64,000 nucleotides of DNA, from contig JBKAHA010000008.1 in the NCBI GenBank assembly GCA_046290675.1, positions 296,813 to 360,812 of the forward strand, in the 5' to 3' direction. The notes under the pieces are model-generated. The model was not told where the DNA came from and made no database searches. It saw only the letters and a program-made list of their open reading frames with translations. Origin of the DNA: Aureliella sp046290675. GTDB lineage: Bacteria > Planctomycetota > Planctomycetia > Pirellulales > Pirellulaceae. The position numbers and the translations under genes were made by a program. Below are positions 26,543-35,068 of the stretch, piece after piece. The first letter of the stretch is position 1. Each line of letters starts with the position of its first letter.

Positions 26543-28330
26543 TCAGCAAAGTCGCAGCTGTTTACGCAATACTTTGCCAAGGAAGTTACGTGGCAGGTCG
26601 CCTTCGACTTGTTCCCACATCTTGGGCTGACGATGTTTTGCGAGTCGACTGCGGCAGAACTGATCGAGCTTCTTGACGTTCCAGCGATACCCCTTGTTTA
26701 ACACGACGAACGCTTTGACGATTTCGCCACGCTTGGCGTCTGGGACACCGACAACCGCAACGTCTTTGATCAGAGGACACTCTCGCAACGCCTGTTCCAC
26801 ATCTGCTGGGTAGACGTTGAAGCCGGAAGTAATGATGAGATCCTTTTTGCGATCCACGATCTCATAGAAACCTTGTGGCGTTAGTCGCGCTAGATCACCG
26901 GTTCTGAGCCATCCGTTCGAGATCGTCTGTTCAGTGGCTTGATGGTTGTTCCAGTAGCCGAGCATGACCTGGGGACCACGAACAAGTAGTTCGCCGACTT
27001 CTCCCATGTCAGCTTCTTGCGTTTCATCATCCATGGCCACGATTCGGCATTCCGTGTCCGGAAGCGGCAAACCAATCGTGCCAGTGACGTTCGAACCATC
27101 CAATGGACCTACGTGAGTCACTGGCGAAGCTTCGGAAAGACCGTAGCCTTCGACCACCGTGGCTCCGGAGTGGGACGCGAATTCGAAGGCCGTATCTGGC
27201 GGCAGCGATGCTCCACCCGAAATGACCCACTTAATGGAACTTAGGTCAGCTGGATGTCGACGCAGCCGCTGGTTGATCGCTGACAGCATGGCTGGGACAG
27301 CGTGGAAAATCGTTGGCCGCTCCCGTTCGATTGCAGCGATAGTCTTTCGAACATCGAAACGTGGTTGCATATGGAGCTTGGCTCCGATAGCCATCCCCGT
27401 CGCGAGCATCGTGGACATGCCGTAGCTATGAAAGAACGGCAAGACGGAGAGCATGCTCTCTTGGCCCATGGCGACAGGAATTCCAGATGAACTGATCCAG
27501 TGCATTTGCTGCCAAGCATTGGCGACGATGTTCTGGTGGCTTAGTGTGACAGCCTTGGGGTCGCCCGTCGTTCCACCCGTACTCAATATGTAGGCCGCGT
27601 CTTTTTCGGCGACGATTTCGACGGGTATTGGGTTGGATTTCGTTTCCTCAATGGCCTTCCAGATCGGTGTATCTTCGCACTGGCTAGAACTCGTACCGAC
27701 TTGCGTTTGGGTGAAACCTGTTCGGCGTTTCAGCGCAATCGAGTAGAGAATCTTCTTCCAGTGCGGAAGGTAGCTCCGCAGCGATACGATCAAGCGTCTT
27801 TGAACGCTACTTTCGCAAAGTAGAGAACCCAACATGTCCAGGGTGATGACCGTGCGGCATTGGGTGAGCGAAAGTAGTTCGCCAACCTCGCGAGGCGAAC
27901 TCAGCGGACTAACGGCTACCGCTATGCCACCCGCTCGCCAAACTGCATTCAGACCGATCAGGTACTCCGGGCAGTTGGGTAGCAAGATCCCCACTCGCTC
28001 CCCAGTATGGATCCCTTGCGACTGCAGCCACGAGGCTAGTCGAGTTGCGGCCGAGTTCACCTCTTCAAACGTGAGTTCAGATCCGAAGAACGTGGTTGCT
28101 ATCTGCTTGGGAAAACGCTCAGCAGTCCTGCCCAGCAGATCTGCAACCGAACAGCGGGGGTATTTGAGCTGGCGAGGAACTGTGCTCGGGTAAGCTAGGG
28201 ATTCCAGTTCCTTCGCGGATTGTTGCGAGATAGGTGGGCGATGCCCAAATCTGCCGCCCTTGCTCTTTGCAGAGAAACTCGATTTGGTATTCGAGTTCGT
28301 TGGTCCTTCAGCACTTGGTATTGACGACAT
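26543..28330 (-). CDS. Long-chain acyl-CoA synthetase (AMP-forming ligase)
   Basis: An AMP-binding adenylating enzyme of 595 residues from the ATG at 28330, chosen because GGAG lies 7 nt upstream; a TTG at 28360 opens the frame without such support. The P-loop-like motif is YILSTGGTTGDPKAVTLSH. The hinge and A8 motif is DRKKDLIITSGFNVYPADVE. The C-terminal catalytic Lys is in RNFLGKVLRK. These mark the fatty-acyl-CoA ligase class, with the A5 motif VEGYGLSEASPVTH. It activates free fatty acids to acyl-CoA, the entry step for the enzymes encoded downstream. The first 50 residues are Ser/Lys-rich and poorly conserved. It is the first gene of the minus-strand lipid block, with 183 bp to the thiolase. 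Confidence 0.94.
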   Translation of the reverse strand: MSSIPSAEGPTNSNTKSSFSAKSKGGRFGHRPPISQQSAKELESLAYPSTVPRQLKYPRCSVADLLGRTAERFPKQIATTFFGSELTFEEVNSAATRLASWLQSQGIHTGERVGILLPNCPEYLIGLNAVWRAGGIAVAVSPLSSPREVGELLSLTQCRTVITLDMLGSLLCESSVQRRLIVSLRSYLPHWKKILYSIALKRRTGFTQTQVGTSSSQCEDTPIWKAIEETKSNPIPVEIVAEKDAAYILSTGGTTGDPKAVTLSHQNIVANAWQQMHWISSSGIPVAMGQESMLSVLPFFHSYGMSTMLATGMAIGAKLHMQPRFDVRKTIAAIERERPTIFHAVPAMLSAINQRLRRHPADLSSIKWVISGGASLPPDTAFEFASHSGATVVEGYGLSEASPVTHVGPLDGSNVTGTIGLPLPDTECRIVAMDDETQEADMGEVGELLVRGPQVMLGYWNNHQATEQTISNGWLRTGDLARLTPQGFYEIVDRKKDLIITSGFNVYPADVEQALRECPLIKDVAVVGVPDAKRGEIVKAFVVLNKGYRWNVKKLDQFCRSRLAKHRQPKMWEQVEGDLPRNFLGKVLRKQLRLC

Positions 28331-28360
28331 ATCGCAGCTCCAGTTCATCTCGGTATTCAA

Positions 28361-29147
28361 GCCGAGCGAGAGGAGGAACGATGGAGGTCTGCATTTTCAC
28401 GCTCAGCGACTCTTTCCAGCCGGGCTGGAAATTGAATCTGGGCATCGCATGTTGTGGGTGTGCAGACCCCGTTAGCGTGTGTCTACGGACCGATGGCCGG
28501 GTAGATTCACGACTCGTCCGATTCCTTTCGCAGGCTCTTTCTTGAGCGGTCCGCTGGGCAAGGCAGCAGACGAAAACTAGCTACGATCGAAGCTAAAGAC
28601 CGTCGTGGGCCTCAGGGCGATGGTTCGCACCGAGGTTTCCTTCGGCCTCTATTCAATAATTCGCCATGCAAGGCAGAAAGACAAGTTAAATCCCCTTAAA
28701 TGTGCTTTAAGGTGAATCATAATTTCACAAGCGGATTCGAGTTGACTGGTTCTATTCTTTCTGGAGGCAGCATCAGAGGAGGGGAAAGCCCCTTTTCTTC
28801 CACTTTTTTGCGGGTGAAGGTGCCAATTGGCGCGGCCGGCCGGCCTCAAATAAGCCTTTCCCTGGTCTTTTGACTCGCTTCGGTATTTGGTGACGCTTCG
28901 CTAATTTGAGCCAAAAATGGGCCAGCTTATGGCTAGGTTCAAAGCTGCCTGGCCGAAAATGTTTGGTAGGGGCGTAGCGTTAGGACGGAAACCGTCTGCG
29001 CGTCTTATCGAATGCTCACGCTATTCAATTTAGCGCCATCGAACTAAGCTTCGGACTTGGTACCTTGTCACGTACGACGACCTGTTGCCGAAATCACGTT
29101 CGTACGTGATTGCCGACTCAAAAGATTCACTCGCCAGGCGAGATCCG
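28361..29147. other. Intergenic region between acyl-CoA ligase and antiporter genes
   Basis: About 790 bp between divergent genes with no coding frame I can support. It contains a perfect 7-bp hairpin (CCTTAAA at 28694-28700, TTTAAGG at 28706-28712). A short G/C stem AGGGG/CCCCT at 28780-28793 is followed by TTTT. A 10-bp palindrome GCCAATTGGC (28822-28831) is next to GGCCGGCCGGCC (28834-28845). Promoters for both flanking genes should lie here. A small non-coding RNA is possible but unproven. Confidence 0.45.
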
Positions 29148-31031
29148 TTGGACGAACATCTATTCGCGTTTTTCTTGGTTCTTGTTCCCCTACTTGGGAT
29201 CTTGGCACAGTGGCTTGCATGGCGCATTCGCGTTCCAAGCATTCTTTTGCTGCTAGGATTTGGCTTAGCGTTGGGGATCTGGATTTCACCGGACGGCGTC
29301 TTGGCTCAAATTACCGGCGCTGACGAGAGTGTTGGCCCCAAGATTCTATTTCCGATCGTCTCTCTGTCGGTGGCGATCATTCTGTTCGAAGGTGGGCTTA
29401 CGCTGCGGTGGAGTCAACTTGGTGATGCAGCGGGAATCGTTTTTCGCTTGATCGCGGTCTCGTCTTTGGTCACATGGTTGGCTACGGCTCTTCTCGCGTA
29501 TTACCTGCTTGGATTCAGTTGGCCGTTGGCTTGGCTCCTAGGGGCGATTCTGATGGTGACGGGTCCTACTGTTGTTGGACCCCTCCTCCGTCAGATTCGG
29601 CCCAATCGTCGTGTTAGTTCTGTACTCCAGTGGGAAGGCATTTTGATCGACCCGGTGGGTGCGGTTGCGGCGGTACTTGTTTATGAAGTGATTGCCCACG
29701 CGCATTTTTCATTTGCGGACACCTCCATCATCATCCTTCAGACGTTGGCGATCGGATGTGGCTTTGGGGGAGTCACTGCTGTGTTGTTGGTGGTCGCGTT
29801 ACGAAACTATTTGATTCCAGATTTTTTGCATGGCGTCAGTTTTTTGGTTGCAGCGCTAGCTTCCTTCTTTCTCAGCAATCTCATGTGCGAGGAATCGGGA
29901 CTCGTCACGGTGACTGTGCTAGGGATCTGTTTGGCGAACCAGAAGTATGTCAGTGTGGAACACGTTTTGGAGTTCAAAGAGCACTTGCGTGTTCTCCTGA
30001 TCAGTTGCCTATTCATTGTGCTTGGGGCTCGCTTGCAGTTGTCCGATCTTGGTGAAATCGGATGGCTAGGAATTCCGTTTGTCCTGGCGTTGGTCCTGGT
30101 GGTCCGGCCATTGTCCGTGTTTGTTTCGACTCTCGGGATGAAGTGGAATTTCTCGGAGCGTCTCTTTGTCGGCATGGTTGCACCCCGCGGGATTGTTGCG
30201 GCAGCGGTAGCCAGCGTCTTTGGGTTGAAGTTGGTTGCTTTGTCGGAGGAGATGCCGGAGGCGGGCGATGTATTCGTGAAAGCCGAGCTATTGGCACCGG
30301 TGACGTTCTTGGTCATCCTGGGCACCGTAACCCTCTGCGGCTTGGGTGCCGGACCTTTGGCTAGGAAGTTAAGCCTGGCCGATGTGAGCCCTCAAGGGAT
30401 CTTGTTCGCCGGTGCAGCGCGATGGGTACGCGAAGTTGCACTGACCCTGCAGCAGCTAGGGTTTCGAGTTCAATTGGTCGACACGAATTACTCGAATGTG
30501 ACAGCAGCCAGGATGGCTGGCCTGGACGCGAAGTGCGGTAACATCTTGTCTGAGCATGTGCACGAAGAGCAAGAGTTGGCTGGGATCGGACGATTTCTCG
30601 CAACCACTCCCAGCGATGAAGTTAATACCTTGGCCGCCATGGAGTACACCCATATGTTCTCGCGGGCCAACGTGTACCAGCTTGAGAGCAAGGCCAATCA
30701 CCGAGGTCGATGGAGCATACCCGAGAAACGACGTGCACGAATGCTCTTTGATGCGGAAATCTACCACGCGACTTTGGAAGAACTTTTTGAGCAGGGGGCG
30801 ATCGTCAAGGCGACGCCGATTACAGAGACGTTTTCCATGGAGTCGTTTCGTGAGATCCACGGCCACGATGTGGTCGTGCTCTTCGCCGTAGACTCAGAAC
30901 GCAAACTGACGATACGGACCTCTGGAACTAGTTTCGAGCCCGCGCCTGGAGATACCGTGATTGCAATCGTGCCCCGGCGGGGTCATGAAGAACCAGAAGA
31001 AACCGAAGAGTCGATGAGCGAGCTTATCTAA
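29148..31031 (+). CDS. CPA1-type sodium/proton antiporter with TrkA-like C-terminal domain
   Basis: The frame is open from a TTG at 29085, but the TTG at 29148 is preferred: it gives MDEHLFAFFLVLVPLLG, matching the usual short N-terminus before the first helix. About 12 membrane helices span residues 5-410, with the family segments RIRVPSILLLLGFGLALG and ILMVTGPTVVGPLL, and EGILIDPVGA carrying the ion-binding Asp. A soluble tail follows, with a TrkA-N-like Rossmann fold (about 425-560) and a TrkA-C-like strand set (VVLFAVDSERKLTIRTSG). The Rossmann glycine motif is degenerate (FAGAARW instead of GxGxxG), which may weaken nucleotide binding. It exchanges Na+ or K+ for protons across the cytoplasmic membrane. 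The gene starts a plus-strand pair with the membrane protein 135 bp downstream. Confidence 0.88.
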   Translation: MDEHLFAFFLVLVPLLGILAQWLAWRIRVPSILLLLGFGLALGIWISPDGVLAQITGADESVGPKILFPIVSLSVAIILFEGGLTLRWSQLGDAAGIVFRLIAVSSLVTWLATALLAYYLLGFSWPLAWLLGAILMVTGPTVVGPLLRQIRPNRRVSSVLQWEGILIDPVGAVAAVLVYEVIAHAHFSFADTSIIILQTLAIGCGFGGVTAVLLVVALRNYLIPDFLHGVSFLVAALASFFLSNLMCEESGLVTVTVLGICLANQKYVSVEHVLEFKEHLRVLLISCLFIVLGARLQLSDLGEIGWLGIPFVLALVLVVRPLSVFVSTLGMKWNFSERLFVGMVAPRGIVAAAVASVFGLKLVALSEEMPEAGDVFVKAELLAPVTFLVILGTVTLCGLGAGPLARKLSLADVSPQGILFAGAARWVREVALTLQQLGFRVQLVDTNYSNVTAARMAGLDAKCGNILSEHVHEEQELAGIGRFLATTPSDEVNTLAAMEYTHMFSRANVYQLESKANHRGRWSIPEKRRARMLFDAEIYHATLEELFEQGAIVKATPITETFSMESFREIHGHDVVVLFAVDSERKLTIRTSGTSFEPAPGDTVIAIVPRRGHEEPEETEESMSELI

Positions 31032-31166
31032 GGCTCTGTAGACCTTATGCAACCGATAAAAGCATGCTTGCTTGTGCGTCTACAAGCAATGGCGATAATC
31101 TAGGCGTTGCTTGCCTTTGGTCCAGGTTGAATCGTCGGCGCGAATTTTGCGCAAGTAAAGGTGCTC

Positions 31167-31817
31167 ATGAGTTCACTGCATTTCGCGATCGCGTTCATTC
31201 CTGTTGCCGTCTATTTCATCTTGATTGGTGGATTGCGTCTGAGGACCCGTCCGCTGGTGACTACCGGGTGGCGTGATACGTTGACTCTGGGCATTGCCGC
31301 CATTGGCTTGGTGATGATCGGTCCCATGCAATTGTTCTTTCCCGACCGCGCAGCGGATCAACTGCAGGGCTGGGTATGGTTCGCGCTGGTTGCCCTCTAT
31401 CTGTTGGGCCTATTTCTGTTGCTGTTGAGCGGTAAGCCACGTTTGATCGCTTATGGTCTAGACGAAGTCCAATTCCGCGAAGCACTTTTGGGCGCTGCCC
31501 GATCTGTTGATGAAGCTGCACATTGGTCCGGCGACGTGTTGTCCTTACCTGCCAGCGGCATCCAACTAGCATATGAACCGAGCGGAACGTCTAAGGTTCA
31601 GCAGGTTTCCCACGTTGGATTGCTACATGATTTGCAAGAGTGGTTGAAGCTGGAGCAGGCCTTCGTGCGAGGGGGTGGGAGCGTGCCATGCAAGCAATCG
31701 ATCGCTGGTTGGCCATTCGTCATCATCGGAGTCGCACTGCTGGCATTCGCTATCTACCCAATGGTCTCTGATCCGCAGAATACACTCGCCGAATTCAAAG
31801 ACTTTTTCTCACGATAG
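31167..31817 (+). CDS. Membrane protein of unknown function
   Basis: A 216-residue protein; the ATG at 31167 has AAGG 5 nt upstream (a GTG six bases earlier is an alternative). Three membrane helices are visible near the N-terminus (about 5-22, 38-55 and 70-90) and one near the C-terminus (about 185-203). Between them lies a soluble region of about 90 residues with SVDEAAHWSGDVLSLPASGI, which may fold on the cytoplasmic face. I do not recognise the family. Similar architectures occur next to antiporter genes in planctomycetes, but no function should be inferred. It lies downstream of the CPA1 antiporter gene and is convergent with the PSCyt1-WD40 gene. Confidence 0.75.
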   Translation: MSSLHFAIAFIPVAVYFILIGGLRLRTRPLVTTGWRDTLTLGIAAIGLVMIGPMQLFFPDRAADQLQGWVWFALVALYLLGLFLLLLSGKPRLIAYGLDEVQFREALLGAARSVDEAAHWSGDVLSLPASGIQLAYEPSGTSKVQQVSHVGLLHDLQEWLKLEQAFVRGGGSVPCKQSIAGWPFVIIGVALLAFAIYPMVSDPQNTLAEFKDFFSR

Positions 31818-31873
31818 TCGTCGCGAATGTGCGCCAGGAATCGCAGCTTCCTGTGCCAAGAAACGCAAATGCT

Positions 31874-34825
31874 CTAAGGCGACACAACATGAAGCCAGAT
31901 AGGTTTGCTAGTCGGTTTTCCTGATGTTTCGGAACGGATGTGGAATTGTCGACGGCCAGGTTTTAGCTTCGGAGCTGCAGTAATGAAGAACTCACGTTCG
32001 GCCTGAGTCTCTGGGATGAGCAAACCGTTGAGCCCGATATTGTCGACGAATGCACCATGCGGGAGGTTGCGCCCGGAGTCTTCTTTTCCGAAGCTGATTC
32101 GGTTTTTCTCTCCACGGCGCTGCACCAAGATTTTGGCGGAGATGGTCTCACCAGGTCGAATCTGGAGTTCTTCCAGCTCAAACGTTGGATCTTGCGCGCT
32201 CACGAGCCGAAGCTGAATTTCTTTTTCATTTCGGTCTTGAATCCAAAGCTTAAGCGGCTTGTTGACCTCGCGAACAATCTCCTGTCCGTAGAAGGTGCTC
32301 CGGGCGGTGAGCTTCAACTCCAAGTTCGGCGCTGGCTTCGCTTCCTTTACATCTTCTGTCTTTACTTCTGAGCCAGTATTACTTGCTTCGGTTGTCGACG
32401 ATGCGGCGACTTCACTTGGCTCTGGTGCTTCGTCGCCCTGTGCGGTTGTCTCATCGTTGAGCGCGAATTCATCCGTAACATAGATCGTGCCCAATGCCGA
32501 TTGCTGACCGGATTCGATAATCAACGGATTGGTGGCAATCATGCCGGGGGGAAGATTCTCGATGTAGATTTCGATGGGCGAATCGAGTCCATCGAGGCGC
32601 TTTGCTTCTACTTTCCATTCGCGCCCGCTTTCCAGCGGCATCTTCATCTCGTTACCGCTGACGCTGATGGTGAAATCGGGTTTCGGCTTGCGAACACTGA
32701 CTTCATAGCGAAGCGATTCACCAGAAAACCCACGGGCGTCGCGAACTCGGAGGAGATATTCGCCCGTTTCGGGTGCGGTAAACTCGAGCCGGGCGTTCTT
32801 ACCAGATCGGCGGAGGCCATCGTCGTCATTCTCATAATAGATTGGGAAGACGGGCAACCCGTTTGGCAACGGAGTCTCTCCGGGAGCTAATTCACGGACG
32901 ATGTAGGTCACGTCTCCCAATGCGTGCGACACAGGTGTGGTGCCAAAGAAGGCGTGACGAGCGCCGCTGCCAGGATAGACCTTAAATCCCGAATCGGGGC
33001 CTCGAGGGTAGAGCCAAAGGCGGTTTACTTCTCCGCCCGCGTAGAGGAACTCGTCGAGTTCCATGTCTTCCCATTTGTGCAAGCGGAAGTCGTCACTGGT
33101 GGAGCTGTCTTTGCCGCGGAAGGTGAAGTAGGACTCGCGAACAGCCTGAAGACGTGTTCTCAAGACGGGCCCACCGGTCGGATCAAGTACGTCGATCATG
33201 GGGTCGATTGAGGACTCTTTGCCCCGGCTATTTGCCTCAATGATCCAGGCTTCTCCAGCATTAGCCTGGAATCGGAAAAGGTCCGTATCGGTGGCTGGCT
33301 CAGGCTCACTCGTATGGATCGTGCCTTGAACTACAGCAGGCAGTGAGAGAACTCCCGCGAATGCGATTTGATCATTTGGTTCTTGTTCTGTCATCTCGCT
33401 CGCTGGAGATGATGTTTTTTCGGAGGAGGGCTGGGCATCACGGACGGGCTTGCTCGCGGTTTCATCGGGCGATTTCTTCGTCATCCCGGACAGGCTGAAT
33501 TCTCGGGTATGGCCGCGTAGGTCAGTGACAAACCCGGTGGCGCCGCCATCTTCAACGCGTAGCACACACAGTCCGATAGGCGTGTCTTCCAGTTCTGTTA
33601 ACGTGCCCAATGGTTCGAGCAACTGCGGATCCCAGGCCTTCGCTGTGAGGTCCGTTGAAGCGGAGAGGATGAGTCCGTTTCCGGAAATTTCCAATTGCGA
33701 TATTTCAGACTCATGGGCGTAACGAGCGACAAGCATGGGGTTAATGCCGGGCTCAGTACGCGACACGATTTTCCATTTTCGGATCTGACGATCAGCACCG
33801 GACGCAAACACGGCGTTGCCTTGGGGTCCAAAACGAACTGCAAGCATCTCGCCTTCGGGTTGTCCGAGCGTATCCAATCGTTGTCCGGTTTCGACATTCC
33901 AAAGTTTGACCGTTTGATCCGCGCTCGCGGTGGCAAGTAGAGTTCCTGAAGGATCAAAATCGAGATCATAGATGGCTCCGTTGTGGCCTTTTAGCTCCGC
34001 GACGACTTCACCAGATTCGACATTCCAGATCAGGATTCTGCGATCGTAGCTGCCAGATGCGAGCCGTTTTCCGTTAGGGCTGAGACTCGCACAATAGACT
34101 GTGTCACGGTGTCCCTGAAAACGATCTATGATGTCCCCGGTTTCGAGGTTAACGATTCCAATCTCGCCACCGATGCCAGCAATCCCCGAACCAACGACTG
34201 CATGAACGCCGTCCGCAGACAGTCTCAAAGAGTTGATTTTTCCGGCAAATTGTGCGTTCTCCCAGATCGCTTGCTCGGCGTCCGGGCGAGGTAGCAGACG
34301 TAAGGTTCCTAGTTGGCCAACCAGGATTCCGCGCGGTGTAGCCAAGGTGGCGGTTACATGGTGCAGCGAGGCATTGGCGGGTGGGAGTTTGGGGGTCTGC
34401 AGCCGTTTGGCAAGAACCATGTTGGAAGTTGCAACTTCCGATCCCTTGGCTCCAGATTCGATCCAGGAGCGAATCATTTCCAATTCGTCTTCCGTTGGCT
34501 GCGGCTCATCTTCAGGCGGCATTTTCGGCTCTTCGAGGCCGCTCATCAAGTTCAGCAGAGGACTGTGCGCCGCGTCGCCTGAGATGACAACCGGTGTTAG
34601 ATCCACGCCACTCATTAGGGATGCAAAGGAGCTAACTGAAAAATCAGATTCAGCGTCGTCGTCGTTGTGGCAACCAGCGCAATATTTCGTCAGAAGCGGC
34701 TGGATGTCGCGAGCGTATTGGACTTCATCGGATGCGATGGCGAGCCCAAGGTTTGAATGGATTAGGAGCGTGATGGCCAATGACGCAAATAGATGTGGTC
34801 GCGTTCGGCGAATGTTCGGCAGCAT
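31874..34825 (-). CDS. Planctomycete cytochrome c (PSCyt1) - WD40 - PPC-like secreted protein
   Basis: A 983-residue exported protein: residues 1-31 are a signal peptide, and AGGA lies 9 nt before the ATG. A PSCyt1 domain follows, with a single haem site CAGCH (C49, C52, H53) and the usual downstream MPPEDEPQPTEDELEMIRSW, whose Met may be the sixth ligand. WD40 repeats occupy about 150-440 (motifs SLSPNGKRLASGSYDRRILI, DPSGTLLATASADQTVKLW). The C-terminal half has a pre-peptidase-like domain (EPNDQIAFAGVLSLPAVVQG) and beta-rich domains with a Pro/Glu-rich linker. This combination is typical of planctomycetes. The haem suggests redox or sensing, but the role of the fusion is unknown. The gene is divergent from the amidohydrolase gene. 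Confidence 0.93.
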   Translation of the reverse strand: MLPNIRRTRPHLFASLAITLLIHSNLGLAIASDEVQYARDIQPLLTKYCAGCHNDDDAESDFSVSSFASLMSGVDLTPVVISGDAAHSPLLNLMSGLEEPKMPPEDEPQPTEDELEMIRSWIESGAKGSEVATSNMVLAKRLQTPKLPPANASLHHVTATLATPRGILVGQLGTLRLLPRPDAEQAIWENAQFAGKINSLRLSADGVHAVVGSGIAGIGGEIGIVNLETGDIIDRFQGHRDTVYCASLSPNGKRLASGSYDRRILIWNVESGEVVAELKGHNGAIYDLDFDPSGTLLATASADQTVKLWNVETGQRLDTLGQPEGEMLAVRFGPQGNAVFASGADRQIRKWKIVSRTEPGINPMLVARYAHESEISQLEISGNGLILSASTDLTAKAWDPQLLEPLGTLTELEDTPIGLCVLRVEDGGATGFVTDLRGHTREFSLSGMTKKSPDETASKPVRDAQPSSEKTSSPASEMTEQEPNDQIAFAGVLSLPAVVQGTIHTSEPEPATDTDLFRFQANAGEAWIIEANSRGKESSIDPMIDVLDPTGGPVLRTRLQAVRESYFTFRGKDSSTSDDFRLHKWEDMELDEFLYAGGEVNRLWLYPRGPDSGFKVYPGSGARHAFFGTTPVSHALGDVTYIVRELAPGETPLPNGLPVFPIYYENDDDGLRRSGKNARLEFTAPETGEYLLRVRDARGFSGESLRYEVSVRKPKPDFTISVSGNEMKMPLESGREWKVEAKRLDGLDSPIEIYIENLPPGMIATNPLIIESGQQSALGTIYVTDEFALNDETTAQGDEAPEPSEVAASSTTEASNTGSEVKTEDVKEAKPAPNLELKLTARSTFYGQEIVREVNKPLKLWIQDRNEKEIQLRLVSAQDPTFELEELQIRPGETISAKILVQRRGEKNRISFGKEDSGRNLPHGAFVDNIGLNGLLIPETQAEREFFITAAPKLKPGRRQFHIRSETSGKPTSKPIWLHVVSP

Positions 34826-35068
34826 GGGAAGGTTCCTGGCGATGGCCCCGATTTTGGAGGACCTCCTATTGTATTCGCATTTGGGTGCTTTATGGTCGAC
34901 TTGGGAGCAAACGCAATTAGAAGCACGTGGGCCTATCTACCTCAATCGAGCCAGCGGAGACTTGAGGCCGGGAATTCCGTGCTACTAGCTCGCACGTTGT
35001 ATGCGAGTAAACTCGCCCAAATTGACTCGGTGCCGATACAACACTTAACAGCAAAGGATATCTTCCCT
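34826..35068. promoter_or_regulatory. Divergent promoter region (PSCyt1-WD40 / amidohydrolase)
   Basis: About 240 bp between divergent starts. It should contain two promoters; no specific element could be assigned with confidence. Confidence 0.35.

Noticed and set aside
29204..29221. Sigma-54-like TGGCAC..TTGC string
   Set aside because: Lies inside the antiporter coding region and the spacing is one base too long.
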